NCBI GenBank assembly: GCA_002339165.1
Contig: DDJS01000092.1
Coordinates: 1-15,423, forward strand
From: Cellvibrionales bacterium UBA2618
GTDB taxonomy: Bacteria; Pseudomonadota; Gammaproteobacteria; Pseudomonadales; Porticoccaceae
Reading direction: 5' to 3'
DNA length: 15,423 bases
Below the pieces are notes generated by a model that saw nothing but the letters and a program-made list of their open reading frames with translations, did not search any database and had not been told where the DNA came from. This document shows, piece by piece, positions 1 to 6,339 of this stretch. Position 1 is the stretch's first letter. Every line of letters begins with the position of its first letter. The position numbers were made by a program, and so were the translations under genes.

Positions 1-159
1 TTTGCAGGGCTGGAGGTTGTCTGTGAGCTTACCGGCGCAAAAACATATGATCGGTTGGTGGGTTATTGCAAAATCAACGGATTAGACTTTGGCGAAATGA
101 TGATGCGCGACACCGACTGTAAAGTCTGGGAAAAATATGATGTCTGGGACAGATATTAA
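1..159 (+). CDS. C-terminal end of an unrecognised protein (partial)
   Basis: Reading frame 1 is open from the window edge to a TAA at 157-159 and encodes 52 residues, so the 5' end of the gene is missing. The fragment has mixed hydrophobic and charged residues and ends in an aromatic, charged tail (VWEKYDVWDRY). It shows no membrane segment and no motif I recognise. The stop is 17 bp before the SRAP start, on the same strand, which suggests co-transcription and possibly a related role. Codon use is AT-leaning like the SRAP gene, in keeping with island DNA. A chance open frame of this size cannot be fully excluded. Confidence 0.55.
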   Translation, partial: FAGLEVVCELTGAKTYDRLVGYCKINGLDFGEMMMRDTDCKVWEKYDVWDRY

Positions 160-176
160 TAAATAGGATTTTGATC

Positions 177-749
177 ATGTGCGGACGCTATACGCTAAGA
201 GATTCACTAAAAGTAAGCGCACGTTTTGGTATAGATCTGAAGGCTAGCTATAACATCGCACCATCCAACTCGGTTCTCACGATCACCGATCAACCTCAAT
301 CAATGAAATGGTCATACAATCCATCATGGGCTAAAAAGCCGATGAATCTAATTAATGCAAGATCTGAAACGTTACGAGAGAAACCAAGTTTTAAAATGGC
401 CAAACGATGTTTGATTGTTGCGGATGGTTGGTATGAGTGGTTAAAGCAAGATCAAAAAAAACAGCCTTACTATTTACATATGAGGGGCGAGTTATTTCTC
501 TTTGGTGGAATCTATAATGAGTATAACGGAGAAAACGGGTGTGCCATTGTGACGAGAGAAGCTAGTGAAGAACTTTCTCAAGTTCACGGTAGAATGCCTG
601 TAATGTTGCGTTATGATGAAGGAGAGGGCTGGTTAAAGGGCCACGATCTATTTGATTCAACCTTACATAAAAGTATTCATTTTTACGCAGTAAACACGAT
701 GGTAAATTCACCGAACAATAATCATGTGGATTGTATCGATCCTCTTTAA
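177..749 (+). CDS. SRAP-family abasic-site crosslinking protein (YedK/HMCES-like)
   Basis: This 190-residue protein belongs to the SOS-response-associated peptidase family, whose members (E. coli YedK, human HMCES) bond covalently to abasic sites in single-stranded DNA and shield them. I chose ATG 177 over the TTG at 171 because it gives Met-Cys-Gly-Arg; removal of Met exposes the nucleophile Cys2, which must be N-terminal. An AGGA at 166-169 precedes it. The other family residues are present: Asn60 in NARSE, Glu87 in GWYEW and His137 in HGRMP. It is shorter than YedK (about 220 residues), but the core looks intact. It sits 17 bp after an unknown gene and converges with the integrase. No LexA box is visible just upstream, though a promoter could lie beyond the window edge. 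Confidence 0.93.
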   Translation: MCGRYTLRDSLKVSARFGIDLKASYNIAPSNSVLTITDQPQSMKWSYNPSWAKKPMNLINARSETLREKPSFKMAKRCLIVADGWYEWLKQDQKKQPYYLHMRGELFLFGGIYNEYNGENGCAIVTREASEELSQVHGRMPVMLRYDEGEGWLKGHDLFDSTLHKSIHFYAVNTMVNSPNNNHVDCIDPL

Positions 750-825
750 AAAAACGAACTTTTGTAGCGACTAACACCTATATAGCCTAGCCAACCTGAA
801 CCTCCCTCGCTATCCTTTTCAATAC

Positions 826-2232
826 TCAAAAACGTTTCACACCCTCCGGCGCGTCCAAACTCCGTAATAACCAAGACTGTTTAACGGTCAAATCTGCGGG
901 AGATCCGTAGTTGTCGCTAATGTCTTTGGCCCAACCACCTAGTTCATCTCTTATATCTTTTGGGCATTCGACGTTTCGTAGCCTGGTTTGCAGGGTATGT
1001 CTAAAGCTATGGGATTGTGGTGCACCTTCTCCTAACAGCAGACTCAACCGCTTATTACAAGCAGCAGAGGCATTGTCATTTTTAACTTTACCGCTCATCT
1101 CGTCTACATATCTTGGAAAGATGAATTTACCTGCACAGCTAGTAACCGCTTGTTGCATAGCTGAGAGAGATGAACCAACCAAAGCAACAAAACGCTTACT
1201 ATTTTTACTCTTGATATCTCGAACATTGTTTCTGTATAAGATTAAATAGGGAGTCGTTTTATCTATGATGATGTCGTCTATCATTAACCCGCAGCATTCT
1301 TTTATACGCATTCCTGTGTCAAGCATCAGCTGTATCATGTGGGTAATTTCCGGCGTTTTAGACAGGGGCATGTTACGAATAGTCTGGATTTGTTCTTTGG
1401 TAAACTCCGATTTATCTTTCGCATCATTGCCAAGACCCGGGATTTTAAAATCAGTAAAAGCATGTTGCCGGTCAATCGCGATGTCCATTTCAAGCGACAC
1501 GAGATTAAACATGGCTGCAATCGATTTTAATTGTCTGCTAACGGTTTGTGTTTTTTTAGTAGCGCCGCTCTCTTTTATATAATGATTCAGATCGGAACGG
1601 GCGTATTGAGCCGGAGGCCTATCACCGCAGTGTTTAATTAATGAAGCAATCGCTCTGTTGCACTCGGTCACTTTTTTGCGATTGTCAGCTTTATCGGTTA
1701 AGCGTAAATATTCTAAAGGATACTGGGACGCAGTTAATCTGAACTCTCCCTGAATTATCGCCAATGCCGAACGTTGCTCATCATTTAAAAGGTGAGTGGG
1801 AAAGGCGATTTCATTTGCGTCAATGGCGCTGTATGTCTCTAACGTCGTTTTTTGTCTAATAGTGTCATCTAGTGTTTCGTAGAAGCGATCTCTCGCATGT
1901 TCTGCAGCATTGTTATGAATGTTTGCATCCTGCGGTGCTAGTTTAAATGTATCAAGATGTTTTAGGGCCGCTTGATAGTTTGTCAGCATTTCAGTTTTTG
2001 GAAGACCTTGGCGTAACCGCTTAAATTCTTGCTCTACAGTTTTGTGTTGTTGCTCACATTTTATCGCCGCCATGACTTTGTCAGTTTGTCTTAGCGAGAT
2101 TTCAATAAAAGGTTTGGGGTAGGCGAACTTCAAGTCTTTAGGAACACGACGCTTGTAATAAAAAGTGTTTCTATTTGTTCGTTTAAATAGATATTTCATT
2201 GAAATGGAGTATGAGCCAATATTAATCTGCAT
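826..2232 (-). CDS. Tyrosine-recombinase integrase
   Basis: This 468-residue site-specific recombinase probably integrates and excises the element at the adjacent tRNA-Arg. The N-terminus (about residues 14-70, YLFKRTNRNTFYYKRRVP) resembles the DUF6538-type arm-binding region of phage integrases. A SAM-like core-binding region follows at about 165-260. The C-terminal catalytic domain has Arg309 (TGMRIKE), Lys341 in a KSxxSxR beta-hairpin motif, His408 and Arg411 (HSFRHT), Trp434 where many relatives have His (LGGWA), and the nucleophile Tyr442 (DNYG). All six catalytic positions are filled, so it looks active. An alternative start at 2199 would remove 11 residues; neither start has a strong ribosome binding site. 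The gene starts about 100 bp from the tRNA 3' end and could be reached by transcription passing through the tRNA. Confidence 0.92.
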   Translation of the reverse strand: MQINIGSYSISMKYLFKRTNRNTFYYKRRVPKDLKFAYPKPFIEISLRQTDKVMAAIKCEQQHKTVEQEFKRLRQGLPKTEMLTNYQAALKHLDTFKLAPQDANIHNNAAEHARDRFYETLDDTIRQKTTLETYSAIDANEIAFPTHLLNDEQRSALAIIQGEFRLTASQYPLEYLRLTDKADNRKKVTECNRAIASLIKHCGDRPPAQYARSDLNHYIKESGATKKTQTVSRQLKSIAAMFNLVSLEMDIAIDRQHAFTDFKIPGLGNDAKDKSEFTKEQIQTIRNMPLSKTPEITHMIQLMLDTGMRIKECCGLMIDDIIIDKTTPYLILYRNNVRDIKSKNSKRFVALVGSSLSAMQQAVTSCAGKFIFPRYVDEMSGKVKNDNASAACNKRLSLLLGEGAPQSHSFRHTLQTRLRNVECPKDIRDELGGWAKDISDNYGSPADLTVKQSWLLRSLDAPEGVKRF

Positions 2233-2252
2233 AATAACGCAAAAAACCCTTG

Positions 2253-2276
2253 GTGTGTGTACATGTGTGTGTACAT
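2253..2276. repeat. Perfect 12-bp tandem direct repeat upstream of the integrase
   Basis: Two adjacent exact copies of GTGTGTGTACAT occupy 2253-2264 and 2265-2276, between the integrase start and the tRNA 3' end. On the integrase-coding strand each reads ATGTACACACAC. Repeats in this position often serve as arm-type integrase sites, excisionase sites or a repressor operator. The sequence is also a low-complexity GT run, so it could be an ordinary microsatellite-like expansion. Confidence 0.85.
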
Positions 2277-2332
2277 ATCCAAAGGTTTATCTGCCTGAAG
2301 CACTCGCAAATACTGGCTTCATTCTTAAAAAT

Positions 2333-2355
2333 TGGCGCACCCGGAGAGATTCGAA
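2333..2355 (-). other. Putative attachment-site core in the tRNA-Arg 3' end
   Basis: The T-arm and acceptor 3' half of tRNA-Arg, ending in an encoded CCA at 2333-2335, abuts the element that carries the integrase. Tyrosine recombinases of this kind usually use the tRNA 3' end as the crossover core, so the tRNA stays complete after integration. The extent given is only an estimate, because the second copy needed to define the core is outside the window. No copy was seen between 1 and 2332. Confidence 0.45.
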
Positions 2356-2409
2356 CTCCCGACCAAGTGGTTCGAAGCCACCTACTCTATCCAGCTGAGC
2401 TACGGGTGC
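2333..2409 (-). tRNA. tRNA-Arg, anticodon TCG
   Basis: A complete 77-nt cloverleaf reads on the minus strand, starting GCACCCG at 2409 and ending in an encoded CCA. The acceptor stem pairs GCACCCG with CGGGTGC at all seven positions. The anticodon loop is CTTCGAA, giving anticodon TCG, which reads CGA arginine codons. The T-arm carries the TTCGAAT loop. The D-stem has one G-T pair. fdxA lies 59 bp upstream on the same strand, and the integrase-bearing element joins its 3' end. Confidence 0.97.
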
Positions 2410-2427
2410 GTAAACTGCTGTGCGATT

Positions 2428-2433
2428 ATTGTA
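2428..2433 (-). promoter_or_regulatory. Possible -10 box for tRNA-Arg
   Basis: On the minus strand TACAAT ends 18 nt before the first base of the tRNA, with GC-rich bases (TCGCAC) following it, as in many stable-RNA promoters. No good -35 hexamer stands at 16-18 bp; the nearest spaced match, ATACCC, is poor. The tRNA might also be transcribed from the fdxA promoter. Confidence 0.35.
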
Positions 2434-2468
2434 CCTGATTTTGTCTTTTAGGGTATTGCTATCGACCC

Positions 2469-2792
2469 TTATCGCTCCAAATATTGGAGCTTGTCGGGCA
2501 CGCCATTCCACTCGGCGTGATCTGCTGGAGGTTCTTTTTGCTCGCTGATATTCGGCCATATTTCGGCGAGTTCGGCGTTTAATTCAAGGAATATTTCCTG
2601 GCCCTCGGGTACTTCATCTTCGGCAAAAATTGCTTCAACGGGGCATTCTGGCTCGCACAGAGCACAATCAATGCACTCGTCGGGGTGGATGACCAAAAAA
2701 TTCGGTCCCTCGTAAAAGCAATCGACCGGGCACACCTCGACGCAGTCAGTGTGTTTACATTTAATGCAATTGTCGCCAACGATAAATGTCAT
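2469..2792 (-). CDS. fdxA: 7Fe-8S ferredoxin FdxA
   Basis: This 107-residue cytoplasmic electron carrier closely resembles Azotobacter vinelandii ferredoxin I along its whole length. Counting the initiator Met, Cys9, Cys17 and Cys50 should bind the [3Fe-4S] cluster, and Cys21, Cys40, Cys43 and Cys46 the [4Fe-4S] cluster. Cys12 and Cys25 match the non-ligand cysteines of that family. The runs CVEVCPVDCFYEG and CIDCALCEPECP are characteristic. The conserved tail ends LQYLER at the stop. It lies downstream of mutS on the same strand with a 157-bp gap, as in Pseudomonas, but has a likely promoter of its own. The physiological redox partner is not evident here. Confidence 0.97.
   Translation of the reverse strand: MTFIVGDNCIKCKHTDCVEVCPVDCFYEGPNFLVIHPDECIDCALCEPECPVEAIFAEDEVPEGQEIFLELNAELAEIWPNISEQKEPPADHAEWNGVPDKLQYLER
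2474..2490. repeat. Perfect 7-bp inverted repeat at the fdxA 3' end
   Basis: GCTCCAA (2474-2480) pairs with TTGGAGC (2484-2490) across a 3-base loop, within the last codons of fdxA. No T-run follows on either strand, so it is not a typical intrinsic terminator. It might stabilise the fdxA mRNA end or mark a processing point before the tRNA, or be a coincidence of coding sequence. Confidence 0.5.
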
Positions 2793-2882
2793 GCAAATCG
2801 TTCTCTATGTGGTGCTCTGGGTGGCTCGCCTAAGACGTTGTTTACGCGGGCATAAATGTCTTGTGCCCGTGATCAGCGCGGC

Positions 2883-2912
2883 ATTATAGCAGGTGAATAA
2901 AGCCTGTGTAGG
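2883..2912 (-). promoter_or_regulatory. Probable fdxA promoter with extended -10
   Basis: The minus strand carries TGCTATAAT (2891 down to 2883): a consensus -10 box preceded by the TG of an extended -10. A partial -35, CCTACA, stands 18 bp upstream at 2907-2912. The GC-rich stretch GCCGC follows the -10. The box is about 90 nt before the fdxA ATG, inside the mutS-fdxA gap, so fdxA probably does not depend on mutS transcription. Confidence 0.55.
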
Positions 2913-2949
2913 ACTCTATTGATGATATTTTGATCTATATTATACCGCT

Positions 2950-5523
2950 TTATTGGCGCGCTTTTTTTAGCTGGTAGAGGACTTCTAGCGCCTCTTTGGG
3001 AGACATTTCATCCGGCTGGAGACCGTCGAGTATCTGTTCTAGCTGAGTATTTTTCGGCGGCGCAAAGAGTTCTGGCTGACTCGGCGTGTTGGGCGATGGT
3101 GACGCGCTCTTGTTGGCTTGACTGGCGGATTCTAATGCCGCTAATTCGATCCGTGCACGGGCGATCACCACCGCCGGTATGCCGGCTAGTTTGGCCACCT
3201 GAATGCCGTAGCTCTTGCTGGCTGGGCCCTCTTGAATGCTGTGTAAAAACACCAAATCGTCGCCGTATTCGGTGGCGTCTAGATGTAAATTGATGGCGCC
3301 ATCAACCTGTTCGGGTAGTCGCGTTAGCTCGAAATAGTGGGTGGCAAACAGCGTCATTGCGTGCACTTTTTCGGCGAGATGATAGGCGCTGGCCCAAGCC
3401 AACGAGAGCCCGTCAAAGGTGCTGGTGCCACGACCCACTTCGTCCATAAGTACCAGGCTTCGGTCGCTGGCGTTGTTGAGAATGTTAGCGGTTTCGGTCA
3501 TTTCGACCATAAACGTGGAGCGGCCGCCGGCAAGATCGTCAGACGATCCAATACGGGTAAATATGCGATCGACAAGGCCGATAGTGGCGCTTTGCGCGGG
3601 TACGTAACTACCAATTTGGGCAAGTAAAACGATCAGGGCGGCCTGGCGCATGTAGGTGGATTTACCGCCCATGTTTGGGCCGGTGATGATCAGCATCTGT
3701 CGTGAACTATTCATAATTAGGTCGTTGGCGACGAATGGCTCGCTCAATACTTGCTCGACTACTGGGTGTCGGCCGGCGCGAATTTCTATTCCGGGTTCGT
3801 TTTGCAACGTCGGTCGGTTGAATTTGAGGGCATGGGCGCGCTCGGCCAGCGTCGCCAAAACGTCAATCTCTGCGACGGCGGTGGCGCAGTTTTGTAGCGT
3901 CGGCAGGCTCGCAGCAAGGCTCTCTAGGAGTGCCTCATAGAGGCATCTCTCACGACTTAGCGATCGGCTTTTGGCGCTCAAGGCCCGATCTTCAAACTCT
4001 TTTAGCTCTGGGGTGATAAAACGCTCAGCGTTTTTCAAAGTCTGACGGCGAATGTAATCGATCGGCGCGTTATCGCTCTGGCCACGCGAGATTTCAATAA
4101 AATAGCCGTGCACGCGGTTGTAACCGACCTTTAATGTGGCGATCCCGGTGCGCGCTTGTTCGCGTTGTTCGAGGGCCAATAAAAATTCGCCGGCGTTGGT
4201 GTTAAGGCCGCGAAGCTCATCGAGCTCTTCATCGTAACCATCGGCGATTACTCCGCCTTCGCGAATGACCATCGGCGGATTATCTTGCAGCGCACGCTCT
4301 AGCAGTGCCTGCAAGTCGGGCAGTGGTCCCGCCAGCGCAGCCAAATGTTGCAGGCGTGCTCCTTGGGCCACAGCGAGTAGCGGTTGCACCTGCGGCAAGG
4401 CGGTGAGGGCGGTACGCAGTCGGGTGAGATCGCGGGGGCGTGCAGAACGCAACGCAACGCGCGTTAAGATACGCTCCATGTCGCCAATCTGTTTTAAATG
4501 GCCATGCAACTGCTCGTACCGATAGTCGTCTTGCAACCCGGCGATGCTCGATTGCCTCGCCTCTAGCGTCGCCAAGTCTTGCAGTGGTCGGTTTAGCCAG
4601 CGGCGTAGCAGACGGCTGGCCATGCTGGTGGCGCAGTGGTCAATGACCTCGAGCAGGGTATTGTCGCGGCCGCCACTGAGATTGCAGTCGAGCTCGAGAT
4701 TTTTGCGGCTGGCGGCATCCATGGCAACGCTGTCAAGGCGATTTTCTGCATGCAGCGCCTGAATATGTGGCAACGCACCGCGCTGCGTGTCAAGGGCATA
4801 CTGCAGCAGGCAACCGGCGGCAGCGATGCCGAGGGGCAGGTGGTCGCAGCCAAAGCCGTTGAGATCTCGGGTTCCAAATTGACGGTTGAGCAACCGTTGG
4901 GCATTGTCGAGATCGAACTCCCATGGCGGTCGACTGCGTACCGTTTGGCGCGGCGCAAATTGCAGCGCGCTAACTTCTTCAGACACCAACAACTCGACCG
5001 GATTAAGGCGTTGCAATTCGCTTAGTAACTCGTCTTCGCCAATCACCTCTAATACTTGAAAGCGCCCGGAACTCATATCCAGTGTGGCCACCCCATAATG
5101 CGCTTGGTGGGCGACGATCGCCGCCAATAAACTGTCGCTCTGATCGTCGAGCAGCGCTTCGTCCGTGAGAGTGCCTGGGGTGAGCACCCGCACCACGCGC
5201 CGCTCGACCGGTCCTTTACTGGTTGCGGGATCGCCGATCTGCTCACAAATGGCCACCGAAACGCCGAGTTTGACCAATTTGGCAAGGTAGTTTTCGGCGG
5301 CGTGGTAGGGTACGCCTGCCATCGGAATCGGTTTGCCCTGCGCCTTGCCTCGGGCAGTTAGGGTTACGCCCAGCAGTTCGCTGGCACGCTTGGCGTCGTC
5401 GAAGAATACCTCGTAAAAATCGCCCATTCGATAAAACAGTAAATCATTGGGGTGTTCAGCTTTAATGCGCAGATATTGTTGCATCATCGGCGTATGGTTG
5501 TCTGCGGCGGTTTTGCTAGTCAT
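2950..5523 (-). CDS. mutS: DNA mismatch repair protein MutS
   Basis: This protein recognises base mismatches and small loops and, as an ATP-driven clamp, recruits MutL. I chose ATG 5523 (857 residues). It gives the normal family length and places the mismatch-probing Phe-x-Glu motif (GDFYEVF) at Phe36 and Glu38, the same numbers as in E. coli MutS. HTPMMQQYL precedes that motif as in E. coli. The ATPase has a Walker A (GPNMGGKST), a Walker B/signature region (DEVGRGTSTFDG) and ATHYFEL. The conserved C-terminal LYQLKKA tail is present. An upstream in-frame ATG at 5649 would add 42 mostly basic, polar residues and has a weak GAGA before it, while 5523 lacks a clear ribosome site, so the longer form is possible. 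It diverges from pncC and lies upstream of fdxA. Confidence 0.96.
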   Translation of the reverse strand: MTSKTAADNHTPMMQQYLRIKAEHPNDLLFYRMGDFYEVFFDDAKRASELLGVTLTARGKAQGKPIPMAGVPYHAAENYLAKLVKLGVSVAICEQIGDPATSKGPVERRVVRVLTPGTLTDEALLDDQSDSLLAAIVAHQAHYGVATLDMSSGRFQVLEVIGEDELLSELQRLNPVELLVSEEVSALQFAPRQTVRSRPPWEFDLDNAQRLLNRQFGTRDLNGFGCDHLPLGIAAAGCLLQYALDTQRGALPHIQALHAENRLDSVAMDAASRKNLELDCNLSGGRDNTLLEVIDHCATSMASRLLRRWLNRPLQDLATLEARQSSIAGLQDDYRYEQLHGHLKQIGDMERILTRVALRSARPRDLTRLRTALTALPQVQPLLAVAQGARLQHLAALAGPLPDLQALLERALQDNPPMVIREGGVIADGYDEELDELRGLNTNAGEFLLALEQREQARTGIATLKVGYNRVHGYFIEISRGQSDNAPIDYIRRQTLKNAERFITPELKEFEDRALSAKSRSLSRERCLYEALLESLAASLPTLQNCATAVAEIDVLATLAERAHALKFNRPTLQNEPGIEIRAGRHPVVEQVLSEPFVANDLIMNSSRQMLIITGPNMGGKSTYMRQAALIVLLAQIGSYVPAQSATIGLVDRIFTRIGSSDDLAGGRSTFMVEMTETANILNNASDRSLVLMDEVGRGTSTFDGLSLAWASAYHLAEKVHAMTLFATHYFELTRLPEQVDGAINLHLDATEYGDDLVFLHSIQEGPASKSYGIQVAKLAGIPAVVIARARIELAALESASQANKSASPSPNTPSQPELFAPPKNTQLEQILDGLQPDEMSPKEALEVLYQLKKARQ

Positions 5524-5766
5524 GGATAGTAAGTTCTGACGATTTTTGAGTGTCGGTACTCTATCAGATTCGCCCTCATGGTGTGCGTTACGTTTGCTTT
5601 TTGCAGGCGATTTTTTTGAGGAATGGGCGTGCCTTAAAGATGGTCTCATTGGTATCTCGGTGCGGTGTCTGACGGCGTACTTGTGCGGTTAAAAAATGCC
5701 AAAATCGGGGCGATTAATTTACCCACTTCTCTGTGTTATAGCGCCGATTGACGTTACACTTTGAAC

Positions 5767-6252
5767 ATGAATACAGAAATTAGTAGCCTGGCGTTTACGC
5801 TTGGCGAACAACTCGCGAAAAGACGTCGCCGCGTGACCACCGCCGAGTCGTGTACCGGCGGCGGCGTGGCCAGCGCTATGACCGAGGTGGCCGGGAGTTC
5901 TGGTTGGTTTGAGGTGGGTTATGTGACCTACTCAAACCGACATAAACATGAAGTTTTGGGCGTTGCCAAGGCGACCCTTGCCGAGCATGGCGCGGTCAGC
6001 GAAGCCGTCGTGCTTGCCATGGTCGATGGGGCTCTGCAGGCCTCGGGAGCGGATTATGGCATTGCCATTAGTGGCATTGCCGGGCCAAGTGGTGGTAGCG
6101 TCGAAAAACCCGTGGGTACCGTTTGGTTTGCCTGGCAGGGGCCACTTGGCAGTGACGCCGCTTGCAGGCATTTTGACGGCGACCGACGCTCAGTGCGGGA
6201 GCAGGCCGTAGAATATTCTTTGCAACAGCTGTTGCATCTAGCATCTGAATAG
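5767..6252 (+). CDS. pncC: Nicotinamide-nucleotide amidohydrolase PncC (CinA C-terminal family)
   Basis: This 161-residue enzyme deamidates nicotinamide mononucleotide to nicotinic acid mononucleotide, recycling the NMN released by bacterial NAD-dependent DNA ligase. The stand-alone CinA C-terminal domain is recognisable throughout: TAESCTGG near residue 27, AGSSGWFE, GYVTYSN, HGAVSE, SGIAGPSGGSVEKPVGTVWFA and a GDR-S-VR segment before the last helix. Length matches E. coli PncC (about 165). ATG 5767 is preferred over the TTG two codons upstream; neither has a good ribosome site. It stands just before recA, as in many gammaproteobacteria, with the recA control region beginning right after its stop. 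Confidence 0.93.
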   Translation: MNTEISSLAFTLGEQLAKRRRRVTTAESCTGGGVASAMTEVAGSSGWFEVGYVTYSNRHKHEVLGVAKATLAEHGAVSEAVVLAMVDGALQASGADYGIAISGIAGPSGGSVEKPVGTVWFAWQGPLGSDAACRHFDGDRRSVREQAVEYSLQQLLHLASE

Positions 6253-6256
6253 ACTA

Positions 6257-6272
6257 CTGTACAGCTATACAG
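6257..6272. promoter_or_regulatory. LexA (SOS) box controlling recA
   Basis: The 16-bp operator is CTG-TACAGCTATA-CAG, matching the gammaproteobacterial LexA consensus CTG-N10-CAG. The outer symmetry extends to TACTG...CAGTA, as in the E. coli recA operator. It starts 5 bp after the pncC stop and 83 bp before the recA ATG. Promoter hexamers around it are weak: TAGACT at 6250-6255 is a possible -35, and the -10 is unclear. Cleavage of LexA on DNA damage should induce recA. Confidence 0.94.
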
Positions 6273-6339
6273 TAATTGACTTGAGGCTGCGGGTTAGCCA
6301 GCTTCGATGAATCAATCGATCGACTACGAGGTAATCACC

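Larger units (their letters stand above)
1..2332. mobile_element. End of a tRNA-Arg-associated integrated element (partial)
   Basis: This segment lies between the left window edge and the 3' end of tRNA-Arg. It carries a tyrosine-recombinase gene next to the tRNA, a SRAP gene and the end of an unknown gene. Its base composition is visibly more AT-rich than the mutS-to-lysC region. An integrase whose start faces a tRNA 3' end is the standard layout of a genomic island or prophage integrated at that tRNA. The distal end and the second attachment-site copy are not in the window, so the type of element (phage, satellite or integrative island) is open. No phage structural, replication or conjugation gene is visible in the part seen. 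Confidence 0.65.

Noticed and set aside
562..777. Minus-strand open frame opposite the SRAP gene 3' end
   Set aside because: It overlaps a well-supported gene, has no recognisable motif and no ribosome site; it is a shadow frame.
911..1582. Plus-strand open frames opposite the integrase
   Set aside because: The integrase has all catalytic residues on the other strand; these frames show no family resemblance.
2165..2559. Open frames running through the tRNA-Arg gene
   Set aside because: They translate the tRNA sequence itself, a common annotation artefact giving peptides such as FEPLGREFESLRV.
3337..3627. Plus-strand frames inside mutS
   Set aside because: All lie opposite conserved MutS ATPase sequence and have no features of their own.
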